64,000 nucleotides of DNA from SZUA-545 sp050297855. Its GTDB lineage: Bacteria; Campylobacterota; Campylobacteria; Campylobacterales; SZUA-545. The stretch lies in assembly GCA_050297855.1 (NCBI GenBank), contig JBNKTC010000002.1, forward strand, positions 178,255-242,254, read 5' to 3'. The first letter of the stretch is position 1; each line of letters starts with the position of its first letter. Position numbers and translations under genes: made by a program. The notes under the pieces were generated by a model that saw only the letters and a program-made list of their open reading frames with translations, was not told the origin of the DNA and searched no databases. Below, in pieces: positions 34,026-43,016 of the stretch.

Positions 34026-35486
34026 ATGATTACATGGATGCAGCGCAGGAAGAAGTTACTCGTTATCATCATGTGGGTAACGGTCCTCGCCTTTGTGGGC
34101 GCAGGATTTGTCGGATGGGGAAGTTATCAGTACGGATCGAAGTCTTCCAGTATTGCAGCCGTCGGTGATGTTCAGATCAAACGGGATGAACTGCAGAGCG
34201 AATACAACCGACTCTACAGCTACTACAACCAGCTCTTTGACGGAAATCTCCCGCAGTCCCAGGCCGAGGAGCTTAAATCCATTGCCATGCAGCGTCTGGT
34301 CAACCAGGCCTACCTGCTGAACCTGGCCGATGAGTTCGGTGTCGTCGTCAGCGATGACGAGATCGCCCAGAAGATCCTCGGGATGGAAGAGTTTAAAGCC
34401 AACGGTATCTTCAGTAAAGAGCAGTACCAGCAGGTACTGGCCAATGCCCAGATGTCTATCGCGCAGTTCGAAGCGAGTATTAAAAAAGATATCCTGCTGG
34501 CGAAGCTTGCGGATATGTTCAACCTTGACGTTGCGGGGATCGAGTTCGATACCGTCGCCTCCTCCCTTTTCCTGACCGACAAGGTCAATATCGCGGTCCT
34601 GGACGAAAAGGATATCAAGGTATCCATCTCCGAGGGTGAGCTGAAAAGCTTCTGGGAGAAGAACAAAGACCGCTACATGGGCGAGCCGACTTTTGATATC
34701 GGCTACATCAAAGTCACTAAAGAGGGCTTTACAGCCACTGAAGAGGAGGCCAAGGAGTACTTCGAGAAGAACCGGGCGGAGTTCATGAGCTTTGAAGCCG
34801 CTCCCAAGAAGTTCGACGATATCAAAGCCGACGTCATGGAAGCGGTAAAGCTGAAAAAAGCAAAAAAAGAGGCCCTTAAAAAACGGATCGCCCTCAAAAA
34901 GGGAAAAGTTGAAGCAACGATCGCCAACGGTGTCTCCCTCACCAACGATATCGTCCCCCTTGCGGATATGAAGACCCTGGAGAGCAAGGCGAGCATGGAG
35001 GTGAGCAAACCGATCGAGACCGATGACGGGTATGTCGTGGTCAAGCTCCTTAACCGTTATACGCCCAAACCCCTGGCTTACGCCGTAGCCAAACCCAAAG
35101 CCAAAGCGGAACTCCATGCTCAGAAACTCCAGACTGCCCTGGACGAGACGGCCCAGGCCAAGCTGAAAAATTTCAAGGGTGAAAGCATCGGCTACATCAC
35201 GCGCAACGATATGAACAAGATCAAAGCGCTCTCGACGGAGGAGGCTTCTCTCTTTCTCAGCCACCTTTTTAACTCCAAGGATAAAAAAGGGTACGTCAAC
35301 CTGGGGAAAAAAGCGGTCCTGTTTGAAATTGTGGAACAGAAATTGCTCGCCAAAAGCAAAGTGGATGAAAACCGTGACTTTGTCACTTCCAATGTCAAAC
35401 GGCTGAAAAAATCGCTGATCGATACGGAGATCATCCAGTATCTGCAGCATGAATACGATGTTCAAAAATATTACGAAGGAATCTAA
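34026..35486 (+). CDS. PpiD/SurA-like membrane-anchored periplasmic chaperone
   Basis: A 486-residue protein with an N-terminal transmembrane anchor (about 12-34) and periplasmic body. MITWMQRRKKLLVIIMWV matches PpiD-type openings; VGDVQIKRDELQSEYN begins the SurA_N-like domain, and a PPIase-like segment (about 215-370) is interrupted by a Lys-rich helix (KLKKAKKEALKKRIALKKGK). Expected to help secreted and outer-membrane proteins fold at the Sec exit. ATG 34026 has AAAGGGA upstream; TTG 34020 is also open. The stop codon abuts the TTG start of ftsA, so ppiD-like, ftsA and ftsZ probably form one unit, linking envelope folding and division genes. Confidence 0.85.
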   Translation: MITWMQRRKKLLVIIMWVTVLAFVGAGFVGWGSYQYGSKSSSIAAVGDVQIKRDELQSEYNRLYSYYNQLFDGNLPQSQAEELKSIAMQRLVNQAYLLNLADEFGVVVSDDEIAQKILGMEEFKANGIFSKEQYQQVLANAQMSIAQFEASIKKDILLAKLADMFNLDVAGIEFDTVASSLFLTDKVNIAVLDEKDIKVSISEGELKSFWEKNKDRYMGEPTFDIGYIKVTKEGFTATEEEAKEYFEKNRAEFMSFEAAPKKFDDIKADVMEAVKLKKAKKEALKKRIALKKGKVEATIANGVSLTNDIVPLADMKTLESKASMEVSKPIETDDGYVVVKLLNRYTPKPLAYAVAKPKAKAELHAQKLQTALDETAQAKLKNFKGESIGYITRNDMNKIKALSTEEASLFLSHLFNSKDKKGYVNLGKKAVLFEIVEQKLLAKSKVDENRDFVTSNVKRLKKSLIDTEIIQYLQHEYDVQKYYEGI

Positions 35487-36851
35487 TTGTCTTCCATTTT
35501 AGCAATCGATATCGGGTCGACCAAAATCTGTACGCTTATTGCTGAATACCGGGAGGATAAACTCCACATTACCGGGGCCGGGATCGCCAAGGCCCAGGGG
35601 CTCAAAAAAGGTTCCATCGTCAACATCGACCAGGCGTCCAAAGCGATCAAGGCCTCCATCAACGATGCGACGCGGGTCGCCGGGACGATCCTCAAAAAAG
35701 CCTATGTCTCCGTATCCGGTGCCTACTCCAAAAGCCTCAAAAGCTTCGGGATCGTCAATATCCCCAGCCGCGAGATCACGGTCAAAGAGGTCAACCGCGC
35801 GATGCAGACGGCGCTTTATAACGCCAACATCCCCGTAGAGTACGAGCTGCTGCATGCCCTGCCGTATGACTTCAAAGTCGATGAACAGGACAATATCCAG
35901 GACCCTATCGGGATGAGCGGCAGCCGACTGGAGGTGAGTGTCCATATCATCGCCATCCAGAAGTCGACGCTGGATAACCTGAAAAAAACGGTCCAGCTTG
36001 CCGGGGCCGAGATCGAAAGCGTCGTACTCAGCGGGTACGCTTCCAGTATTGCCGTCCTGAACGAAGATGAAAAGGACCTGGGTGTCTGCGTCATCGATAT
36101 CGGCGGGGCGACCAGCGATATCGTTATCCACCTGGGGAATGCGATCCGCTACCACGACTTCCTGGGAGTCGGCGGCTCCCATGTAACGGGTGACCTCTCC
36201 ATGGCGCTCCATACGCCGCTCGGTGTAGCGGAGAAGGTGAAGATCGAACACGGCTCGCTCCTCTCCCAGGATAATGCCATTATCGAGCTCCCGATTATCG
36301 GGAACGAGAACTCCACCCAGGAGGTCTCCCTGGAGGTGGTCTCCAACGTCATCTATGCCCGGATGGAAGAGACGCTGATGATCCTTGCCAAGCAGCTGGA
36401 AAAGAGTGGTTTTAAAAATCAGCTGGGTGCGGGGATCGTCCTGACGGGGGGAATGACAAAACTGGAAGGACTGCACGATATCAGCAGCCCGATCTTCGAC
36501 AACATGCCGGTGCGGATCGCCCGGTCAAAAAGCATCGAGGGGCTGTTTGACTCCCTTAAGGACCCGGCCTTCTCGACCGTGCTCGGTCTGATCCGTTACG
36601 GTGCGGGCGAATTTACGCTTTATGAGATCGATTCCAACAAGCGCCTGCTGACGCGCGAGAGTGCCATGGACCACTCGAAACGGATGGAAATCCATGAAAA
36701 CAGCCCGGATATCGAAAAAAATGACCAAAAAAGCGAAAATAACGCAGAAAAAAATGAAAACATTGCCGATATAATGGTAAGTAATGAGTCGCAAGGCGGT
36801 GTCGGCGACTTCTTTAAGAAGATGTGGCGCTGGGCTACACAGATATTTTAA
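35487..36851 (+). CDS. ftsA: Cell division protein FtsA
   Basis: A 454-residue actin-like protein that ties FtsZ filaments to the membrane. ATPase motifs: AIDIGSTKICTLI (phosphate 1), VCVIDIGGATSDIVI (phosphate 2), LTGGMTKLEGL (adenosine). The C-terminal GDFFKKMWRWATQIF is the amphipathic membrane-targeting helix. Between core and helix is an Asn/Glu/Lys-rich linker (about 390-435) coded by AT-rich DNA. The start is TTG directly after the upstream stop, supported by GAAGGA at 35475-35480 and by the family N terminus; no ATG/GTG is suitable nearby. ftsZ follows after 22 nt. Confidence 0.96.
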   Translation: MSSILAIDIGSTKICTLIAEYREDKLHITGAGIAKAQGLKKGSIVNIDQASKAIKASINDATRVAGTILKKAYVSVSGAYSKSLKSFGIVNIPSREITVKEVNRAMQTALYNANIPVEYELLHALPYDFKVDEQDNIQDPIGMSGSRLEVSVHIIAIQKSTLDNLKKTVQLAGAEIESVVLSGYASSIAVLNEDEKDLGVCVIDIGGATSDIVIHLGNAIRYHDFLGVGGSHVTGDLSMALHTPLGVAEKVKIEHGSLLSQDNAIIELPIIGNENSTQEVSLEVVSNVIYARMEETLMILAKQLEKSGFKNQLGAGIVLTGGMTKLEGLHDISSPIFDNMPVRIARSKSIEGLFDSLKDPAFSTVLGLIRYGAGEFTLYEIDSNKRLLTRESAMDHSKRMEIHENSPDIEKNDQKSENNAEKNENIADIMVSNESQGGVGDFFKKMWRWATQIF

Positions 36852-36873
36852 TTAACATTTCCAGGGGGCGAAA

Positions 36874-38007
36874 ATGAGTGAACAGCTTTTTTCAATTGAC
36901 GAAAAACACGAAGACAAGATAGCAAAAATCAAAGTGATCGGTGTCGGCGGCGGCGGCGGGAATATGATCAACTACATGATCAACCAGGGGTTCTCGTCTG
37001 TTGAGCTGATCGCGGCGAATACCGATGCGCAGGCACTGAATACTTCATTGGCCCCGATGAAGATCCAGCTCGGTGCAAAACTGACACGAGGACTGGGTGC
37101 GGGTATGAAACCCGAAAAGGGTCAGGAAGCGGCGGAAGAGAGCTACGAAGAGATCGTAGCACGCCTCCAGGGAAGTGATCTTGTCTTTATCGCAACCGGT
37201 CTGGGCGGTGGTACGGGTACGGGTGCTTCCAGCGTCGTAGCCCGCGCAGCCAAAGAAGCCGGTGCCATCACTGTAGCCGTCTGTACGAAACCGTTCACGT
37301 TCGAAGGGCCAAAACGAAGCAAACTGGCGAAAAAAGGGTACGAAGAGCTTAAAGAGTCATGCGACTCCATGGTCGTCATCCCCAACGACAAACTCCTGGC
37401 TATCATTGACAAAAACATGGGCTATAACGAAAGCTTCCAGATGGTCGATGATGTCCTGGCCAAAGCGGTCAGCGGGATCACCAGTATCGTCATGTCCACC
37501 TCCACTCAGGGGATCAACACCGACTTTGCCGATCTCCAGACGATCCTGAGCTACAAAGGGCTGGCACTTATGGGTATGGGACACGGTGAAGGTCCAAATG
37601 CGGCGATCGATGCGGTCAAAAAAGCGATCGAGTCTCCGCTGCTTGACGAAGTCTCCATCCACGGTGCGATGGGTATCCTGGTCCACTTCCAGATCCCGCC
37701 GAGTTTCCCGCTGGTGGCGATCAACGAGTCCATGTCCACACTGTACGAATCCGCGGACGAAGATGCCGACATCATCTTCGGTACGTCCGTCGACGAGAAG
37801 CTGGATGCCGACACGGTCAAGGTGACCCTGATCGCAACGGGCTTTGAAAAACAGAGTGCCAACAATATCCATGAACAGAGCGCAGAAGCTGTCGAAAAAA
37901 ATGTCAAATCCATGAGCAAGACGCTCAAAGTCGTCGGCGGATACGACATGAATGAAAACGAAGACTACCTCGATATCCCGACATTCCTTCGTCAGCAGAT
38001 GGACTAA
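36874..38007 (+). CDS. ftsZ: Cell division GTPase FtsZ
   Basis: A 377-residue tubulin-like GTPase that forms the division ring. The GTP-binding GGGTGTG motif is at 111-117; the T7 synergy loop NTDFADLQTIL lies near 210-220; and the C-terminal binding peptide for FtsA and other partners is DIPTFLRQQ, at the extreme end. A short acidic variable linker precedes it. CAGGGGG provides the ribosome binding site. The gene ends the chaperone-ftsA-ftsZ unit and is followed by a strong terminator. Confidence 0.98.
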   Translation: MSEQLFSIDEKHEDKIAKIKVIGVGGGGGNMINYMINQGFSSVELIAANTDAQALNTSLAPMKIQLGAKLTRGLGAGMKPEKGQEAAEESYEEIVARLQGSDLVFIATGLGGGTGTGASSVVARAAKEAGAITVAVCTKPFTFEGPKRSKLAKKGYEELKESCDSMVVIPNDKLLAIIDKNMGYNESFQMVDDVLAKAVSGITSIVMSTSTQGINTDFADLQTILSYKGLALMGMGHGEGPNAAIDAVKKAIESPLLDEVSIHGAMGILVHFQIPPSFPLVAINESMSTLYESADEDADIIFGTSVDEKLDADTVKVTLIATGFEKQSANNIHEQSAEAVEKNVKSMSKTLKVVGGYDMNENEDYLDIPTFLRQQMD

Positions 38008-38025
38008 ACACTCTTTCAGCCCCTG

Positions 38026-38054
38026 CCGGCCCCTGGGGCCGGTCCTCTTTTTTT
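38026..38054 (+). terminator. Intrinsic terminator after ftsZ
   Basis: GC-rich stem CCGGCCC / GGGCCGG with a 3-nt loop (38026-38042), followed by TCCTCTTTTTTT. It begins 18 bp after the ftsZ stop, before the converging prmC gene. Confidence 0.9.
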
Positions 38055-38079
38055 AGTTACCCGATCACAATCTTTTACG

Positions 38080-38907
38080 TTACGACGCTCTGCTCCGAAG
38101 ATCTGCGCAGAATCCCCGATCCAGTCCGGCAAGGTCCCGGTAGAACGCGACATCCGTAATCCCTTTTCCCGCAAAATACTCTTTAAGTGGCTCTTTCTGG
38201 TCATAGCCCATTTCGATGCTCATGACCTGGATACCACGCTCGAGTGCGAGGTCGATGATCCGTTTGATCATCTCATCCCCGGCTTCCCCTCCGAAGAGCG
38301 CGCTGTCCGGCTCGTGGTCCAGATTGGGTTCCAGGGGAAAATCGTTGGCGATATAGGGCGGATTGGAGACAAGCAGTTCAAAGGTTCCGTCGATTCCGTC
38401 GAGATAGGAGGTCTCGACAAAACGTATCCGCTCGGCCACTCCGAACTTTTCAGCATTTTTACGGGCAAGTTCGATCGCTTTGGGATTGATATCCGTAGCC
38501 GTTATGGAGATTTGGGGATGTTTGAGTGCCAGCATGACCGCGATGATCCCGCTGCCGGTCCCGATTTCGATAATCCTGGTAAAACCGTTTTCTGAAATGG
38601 CGCGGCTGGTGACGTCGACCAGGATCTCCGTTTCGGGGCGGGGAATGAGGACCCCTTCGGTAATCAAAAACTCTTCGGAATAGAAGCTGACACGTCCCAG
38701 GATATACTCTACCGGGATATAGTTCTTCCGCAGTTCAAGGTGTCGGAAAAAAGGCTGGGCATCAACGGTGTCATGGTAGTGCATATGCAGCCAGATACGC
38801 TCCTGTTTCAGGGCATCAGCCAGAAGGATCTCAGCCTCCAGCTTGGGGCGTCTGGCGATATCGCGGAGCTCTTTGGCACCGATATCAATCAAATCTTTTA
38901 TTTTCAT
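38080..38907 (-). CDS. prmC: Release-factor glutamine methyltransferase PrmC
   Basis: A 275-residue SAM-dependent methyltransferase that methylates the GGQ glutamine of RF1/RF2. An N-terminal helical domain (1-75) precedes the Rossmann domain, with IPRPETEILVD, IEIGTGSGIIAV (SAM binding) and the catalytic NPPYI. GFCADLR is the normal end of the domain. Converges with ftsZ across its terminator; diverges from the HAD phosphatase. No strong ribosome binding site is seen before its ATG. Confidence 0.95.
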   Translation of the reverse strand: MKIKDLIDIGAKELRDIARRPKLEAEILLADALKQERIWLHMHYHDTVDAQPFFRHLELRKNYIPVEYILGRVSFYSEEFLITEGVLIPRPETEILVDVTSRAISENGFTRIIEIGTGSGIIAVMLALKHPQISITATDINPKAIELARKNAEKFGVAERIRFVETSYLDGIDGTFELLVSNPPYIANDFPLEPNLDHEPDSALFGGEAGDEMIKRIIDLALERGIQVMSIEMGYDQKEPLKEYFAGKGITDVAFYRDLAGLDRGFCADLRSRAS

Positions 38908-38947
38908 GCTAATTGGGGAACTTCTTTTTTATCTTGTGGAAATTCCA

Positions 38948-38953
38948 TATAAT
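38948..38953 (+). promoter_or_regulatory. -10 box for the HAD phosphatase gene
   Basis: TATAAT 41 bp upstream of the ATG at 38995, in the divergent gap with prmC, after a T-tract (38924-38930). Confidence 0.5.
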
Positions 38954-38994
38954 AGCCCCTCCCAACCAAGAAACTGATAAAGGCACAATACTGA

Positions 38995-39633
38995 ATGACC
39001 ATACTATTTGATCTGGACGGGACCGTGATCGATTCGACGGAAGCGATCCTCGAGTCCTTTCACGTGACGTTTGAAAAGCAGCGTGGCAGCCAACCCGATA
39101 CGGAAGCGGTACGGCGTCTGATCGGCCATCCGCTCAGTGTCATGTTTGAAAGCCTCGGTGTGGAAAAAGAGGCGGTCGACAATTATGTCATGACCTATAA
39201 AGACCACTACCGCACGATCGCCAACCAAAAGACAGTACTTTTGCCCCGGGCAAGAGAGGCGATTGAAGCCGCAGCGGCTTTTGCTTCCCTCGGCGTCGTG
39301 ACGACAAAAACGGGAAAATACTCCAAGGATATCCTTGACAATCTCGGTGTAGGCTGCTACTTTACAAGTGTTATAGGTTTTGAGGATGTGACCAATCCAA
39401 AACCCCATCCCGAACCTATCGAAAAAGCACTGCAGCAAATGGGTGCGGCAAAGGAGGGTACCTGGATGATCGGGGATACCCATCTGGACATCCTGAGTGC
39501 CAAGGCGGCGGAGGTGAACCACGTGGCGGTATCAAGCGGGTACGAAAGCGCGGATGAGCTGAAAAAGCACTCGAAAACGATCAAAAAAGATGTTTTTGAG
39601 GCGGTTGAGTTTATAAAGAATAACCAGAGGTAA
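38995..39633 (+). CDS. HAD-family phosphatase (phosphoglycolate phosphatase/PpaX-like)
   Basis: A 212-residue HAD hydrolase. Motif I is FDLDGT with nucleophile Asp6 and Asp8, motif II VVTTKTG, motif III Lys in NPKPHPEP, and motif IV IGDTHLDILSAKAA. A helical cap (about 15-80) places it in subfamily IA with Gph/PpaX; exact substrate (phosphoglycolate, pyrophosphate or a sugar phosphate) cannot be told. It stands alone with its own promoter; porCDAB begins 106 bp further on under a separate promoter. Confidence 0.88.
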   Translation: MTILFDLDGTVIDSTEAILESFHVTFEKQRGSQPDTEAVRRLIGHPLSVMFESLGVEKEAVDNYVMTYKDHYRTIANQKTVLLPRAREAIEAAAAFASLGVVTTKTGKYSKDILDNLGVGCYFTSVIGFEDVTNPKPHPEPIEKALQQMGAAKEGTWMIGDTHLDILSAKAAEVNHVAVSSGYESADELKKHSKTIKKDVFEAVEFIKNNQR

Positions 39634-39680
39634 TAGGGGGCTTCATGGACCCCGCCGATGGGCTAAAGTGAAAGCGTAGA

Positions 39681-39702
39681 TTAAGAAATCCTTAATTACA
39701 AT
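39681..39702 (+). promoter_or_regulatory. por operon promoter with inverted repeat
   Basis: A perfect inverted repeat TTAAG-AAATC-CTTAA (39681-39695) directly precedes TACAAT (39697-39702), 37 bp before porC. The repeat covers the spacer just upstream of the -10 box, where a repressor or activator could act. Regulator unknown. Confidence 0.45.
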
Positions 39703-39739
39703 GCAGCTACTTAATGAAACAATTATGTAAGGAATAGTG

Positions 39740-40294
39740 ATGCTTGAAATTAGATGGCACAGCCGTGCAGGACAGGGTGCCGTTACAGGAGCCAAAGGGC
39801 TTTCGGACGTAATGGCAGCTGAAGGGAAATTTGTACAAGCATTTTCGGTATACGGAGCTGAGAAGCGGGGAGCGCCTATGAATGCGTTTAACCGTGTTGC
39901 AGATGAAAAAATTATTGACCACTCCAAAACGATGATGCCTGATTATGTACTTGTAATCGACCCTTCCCTTGCGTTTGGTGACATTACGTATGACACAAAA
40001 GATAGTACTAAATATATTATTTCGACTCACCTGAGCAAGGAAGAGCTGATTGAAAAAGCTCCGGCACTCAAAGGTAAAGAAGTATATGTTGTCGACTGTA
40101 TCCGTATCAGTATGGATTCCATCGGCCGTGCGATCCCCAATACTCCGATGTTGGGTGCACTGATGAAAGTTTCCGGTCTCTTCTCCATCGAGGATTTTAA
40201 GACGGGGATCACGAAAGTCCTCTCTAAGTTCCCTCAGAAGATTATCGACGGGAACCTGACGGCGATCCAGACGGCATACGACGAAGTAAAGTAA
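39740..40294 (+). CDS. porC: 2-oxoacid (pyruvate):ferredoxin oxidoreductase, gamma subunit
   Basis: A 184-residue gamma subunit: MLEIRWHSRAGQGAVTGAKGL at the start is the usual opening, and ENVYGAEKRG-like FSVYGAEKRGAP follows. First gene of porCDAB, the order found in Helicobacter (HP1108-1111) and other Campylobacterota. The enzyme interconverts pyruvate with acetyl-CoA and CO2 using ferredoxin or flavodoxin; in autotrophic relatives it fixes CO2 after the reductive TCA cycle. ATG 39740 is preferred over the GTG at 39737 because AAGGA (39729-39733) is then correctly spaced. Confidence 0.94.
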   Translation: MLEIRWHSRAGQGAVTGAKGLSDVMAAEGKFVQAFSVYGAEKRGAPMNAFNRVADEKIIDHSKTMMPDYVLVIDPSLAFGDITYDTKDSTKYIISTHLSKEELIEKAPALKGKEVYVVDCIRISMDSIGRAIPNTPMLGALMKVSGLFSIEDFKTGITKVLSKFPQKIIDGNLTAIQTAYDEVK

Positions 40295-40304
40295 AGGAAC
40301 TGAT

Positions 40305-40691
40305 ATGACTGAAGAACATCTACTTAAAGGGTGGGAAGAATTTGAAGCCGGTGCGATCCTTCACTCATTCGAGGGTACTGCCGAGCAACGTGTCCACCAT
40401 GTAAACAACTCGATCCAGCACTCCGTCGCCGACTGGCGTGCTGAGAAGCCGGTCTTTAACGATGAACACTGCATTCACTGTCAGTTCTGCTGGGTCTATT
40501 GTCCGGACACAGCTATCATCTCCAAAGATAAAAAATTCGACCATGTCGATTATGTACACTGTAAAGGGTGCGGGATCTGTGTAGACGTCTGTCCTACAAA
40601 CCCCAAAGCGCTGCTGATGTTTACGGAGCAGACACCCGATGAAGAGGCTATTCGAAACTGGCCTGCAAAAGAAACTAAGAAGGATGCTTAA
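40305..40691 (+). CDS. porD: 2-oxoacid:ferredoxin oxidoreductase, delta (2[4Fe-4S]) subunit
   Basis: A 128-residue electron-transfer subunit with two cluster motifs, CIHCQFCWVYCP and CKGCGICVDVCP, each C-x2-C-x2-C-x3-C-P. It carries electrons between the TPP-holding beta subunit and ferredoxin. It lacks the alpha/beta domains, consistent with a four-subunit enzyme. The stop TAA shares its last base with the ATG of porA. Confidence 0.95.
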   Translation: MTEEHLLKGWEEFEAGAILHSFEGTAEQRVHHVNNSIQHSVADWRAEKPVFNDEHCIHCQFCWVYCPDTAIISKDKKFDHVDYVHCKGCGICVDVCPTNPKALLMFTEQTPDEEAIRNWPAKETKKDA

Positions 40692-41911
40692 TGGCAAATA
40701 GTATTGCGCCACAAAAACGGGTTGTATGGGATGGTAATATGGCCGCTGCTCAGGCAATGAGACAAGCGCAGATCGATGTCGTTGCGGCATACCCTATTAC
40801 TCCTTCTACACCTATCGTACAAAACTACTCCCAGTTCGTCGCAGACGGCGAAGCAAACGGCGGTGAGTTTGTAATGGTCGAGTCCGAGCACTCGGCGATG
40901 AGTGCCTGTGTCGGTGCGTCTGCCGGTGGTGGTCGTGTTGCTACGGCTACATCTTCCCAGGGGTATGCCCTGATGGTAGAGGTCCTCTACCAGGCGAGCG
41001 GTATGCGACTGCCTATTATCATGAACGTCGTCAACCGTGCCCTGGCGAGCCCACTCAATATCCACGGTGACCACAGTGATATGTACCTGGGCCGTGATGC
41101 GGGTTGGATCAACCTGTGTGCCTTTAACCCCCAGGAAGCCTACGACCTTAACTTCGTCGCCTTCAAAACGGGTGAAGACCTGAATGTCCGACTTCCGGTA
41201 GCGATCAACCAGGACGGGTTCCTGACATCCCATACGGCGGAAGTCGTTGAGCACTTCGACGACCAGGATGCGTACAACTTTATCGGCGACTATGTCAACA
41301 AAAACCCGATGCTTGACGGCAACAACCCCGTCACATACGGGGCTCAGACGGAAGGGGAGTGGCACTTCGAGCACAAGATGCGACAAAACCACGCCCTGGT
41401 CAACTCCCTCGATGTGATCAAGGCAAACTTTGAGGCATTCGAGAAGTTCTCCGGCAGAAAATATAACGCTGTCGAGACATATATGACAGAAGATGCCGAA
41501 GAGATCATCGTATGTATCGGTAGTGCATACGGTACGGTCCAGATGACCGTGGATCAACTTCGAAGCGAAGGTAAAAAAGTGGGCCTTGTGGGTATCCGTG
41601 TATGGAGGCCTTTCCCTAAAGACGACCTCGCTGCAGCGATCAAAAACGCCAAATCCGTTGCGGTCCTCGACCGGTCAGCACCTATGGGAACAACGGGTGC
41701 CCTTTATAACGAAGTGGCAGCGGTAATGGTTGAAAACGGTATCAACGTTAACCTGATCGATTACATCTACGGTCTCGGCGGTCGTGATACGACGGCTGAG
41801 CACATTACAGGTATCTTTGCTGACCTCAAAGAGTGCAGCGATGCCGGCAAACGTGTGAAACCGGTTATTCAGACGATTAACCTCCGCGGTAAAACGCTCA
41901 CGTTTTATTAA
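40691..41911 (+). CDS. porA: 2-oxoacid:ferredoxin oxidoreductase, alpha subunit
   Basis: A 406-residue alpha subunit. Early motif AYPITPSTPIVQNYSQF contacts the TPP pyrimidine and the substrate; ESEHSAMSACVGAS and GDHSDMYLGRDAGW are typical POR alpha blocks. A C-terminal Rossmann-like portion follows (about 255-390). The pattern fits pyruvate oxidoreductase; the closely related 2-oxoglutarate enzyme cannot be strictly excluded from sequence reading. Confidence 0.94.
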   Translation: MANSIAPQKRVVWDGNMAAAQAMRQAQIDVVAAYPITPSTPIVQNYSQFVADGEANGGEFVMVESEHSAMSACVGASAGGGRVATATSSQGYALMVEVLYQASGMRLPIIMNVVNRALASPLNIHGDHSDMYLGRDAGWINLCAFNPQEAYDLNFVAFKTGEDLNVRLPVAINQDGFLTSHTAEVVEHFDDQDAYNFIGDYVNKNPMLDGNNPVTYGAQTEGEWHFEHKMRQNHALVNSLDVIKANFEAFEKFSGRKYNAVETYMTEDAEEIIVCIGSAYGTVQMTVDQLRSEGKKVGLVGIRVWRPFPKDDLAAAIKNAKSVAVLDRSAPMGTTGALYNEVAAVMVENGINVNLIDYIYGLGGRDTTAEHITGIFADLKECSDAGKRVKPVIQTINLRGKTLTFY

Positions 41912-41924
41912 TTAAGGAATAGTT

Positions 41925-42878
41925 ATGAGCGATATTAAACAGATTAAAAACCTTAAAGACTTTTCAACGTCAGTTGAACGGTTCCAGGGTGGTCACCGAC
42001 TCTGCCCGGGCTGTTCCCACTCCGTTATCGTCCGTGAGATGATGAACGCAACCGACGATGATATCGTTGTCTCCACGGCGACGGGTTGTCTGGAAGTCTG
42101 TACGGCCATCTACCCGTACACCAGCTGGGATACCAGCTGGATCCACATCGGTTTTGAAAATGCCGCGGCAAGTATTTCCGGTACGGAAGCGATGTACAAA
42201 GCCCTGAAAACAAAAGGGAGAAGCCATACGGACAAGCCGACGAAATTCGTTGCTTTCGGCGGTGACGGCGGTACGTACGATATCGGTTTCCAGTCCCTCT
42301 CCGGTGCTGCTGAGCGCGGACACGACTTTATCTACGTCTGCCTCGATAATGAAGGGTACATGAACACGGGTGGTCAGCGATCCTCCTCAACACCTCCGGG
42401 CGGCGCGACGACGACATCCCCGGCAGGTAAAGTCAGCTACGGTGAGAAGCAGCTGAAAAAAGACATGGTCCAGATCATGGCTGCCCACGGATGTGAATTC
42501 GTAGCGCAGGTCGCTCCAAGTAAATGGAAAGACCTTGTCAAAAAAACACAGCGCGCTTACCAGGCGAGCGGCCCCGTATACATCAATGCGGTCAGCCCAT
42601 GCCCGACTGAGTGGAAATTCGCGCCTGAGAAGAGTATGGAGATCTCCGACCTGGCTGTTGACAGCTGTGTCTTCCCACTCTATCAGATCGAAGACGGCTA
42701 CAAAGTTACGGTAACGTACAAGCCGAAAGTCAAAAAAACTGTCGAAGAGTACTGTGCGGCCCAAGGCCGTTTCAAACACCTCTTCCGACAAGAGTTCTCC
42801 CACGTGATCGACGACTGGCAAAAACGCGTCGACGCGACATGGGAATACCTCCTCAAGCGTGAAGAAGCGGGCCTTTAA
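41925..42878 (+). CDS. porB: 2-oxoacid:ferredoxin oxidoreductase, beta subunit
   Basis: A 317-residue beta subunit that holds TPP-Mg and the proximal [4Fe-4S] cluster. It shows HRLCPGCSHS (first cluster Cys pair), ATGCLEVC, the TPP-Mg motif GDGGTYDIGFQSLSGA followed by DNEGYMNTGGQRS, and a C-terminal Cys-containing YCAAQGRFKH region. Last gene of the operon; a hairpin lies 26 bp after its stop. Confidence 0.95.
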   Translation: MSDIKQIKNLKDFSTSVERFQGGHRLCPGCSHSVIVREMMNATDDDIVVSTATGCLEVCTAIYPYTSWDTSWIHIGFENAAASISGTEAMYKALKTKGRSHTDKPTKFVAFGGDGGTYDIGFQSLSGAAERGHDFIYVCLDNEGYMNTGGQRSSSTPPGGATTTSPAGKVSYGEKQLKKDMVQIMAAHGCEFVAQVAPSKWKDLVKKTQRAYQASGPVYINAVSPCPTEWKFAPEKSMEISDLAVDSCVFPLYQIEDGYKVTVTYKPKVKKTVEEYCAAQGRFKHLFRQEFSHVIDDWQKRVDATWEYLLKREEAGL

Positions 42879-42903
42879 ACCCCTCACACCACTTTTTAAC
42901 ACT

Positions 42904-42924
42904 GTTCGGGACTTTCTCCCGAAC
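42904..42924 (+). terminator. Hairpin after porB
   Basis: Perfect 8-bp stem GTTCGGGA / TCCCGAAC with a CTTTC loop. It is not followed by a T-run, so it could be a 3' stabiliser or factor-assisted terminator. Confidence 0.5.
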
Positions 42925-43016
42925 ACCTATACTTACAGCAGAAGCAACAGATTTTTCCTTCAAAACAACTCTTCCTAAAAGTCGGTTTTTAATCAAATCT
43001 TCATTACACTTTTTTT

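Noticed and set aside
34056..35465. 469-codon frame antisense to the PpiD-like gene
   Set aside because: Mirror of the Lys/Glu-rich codons of the real gene; no start signal or domain.
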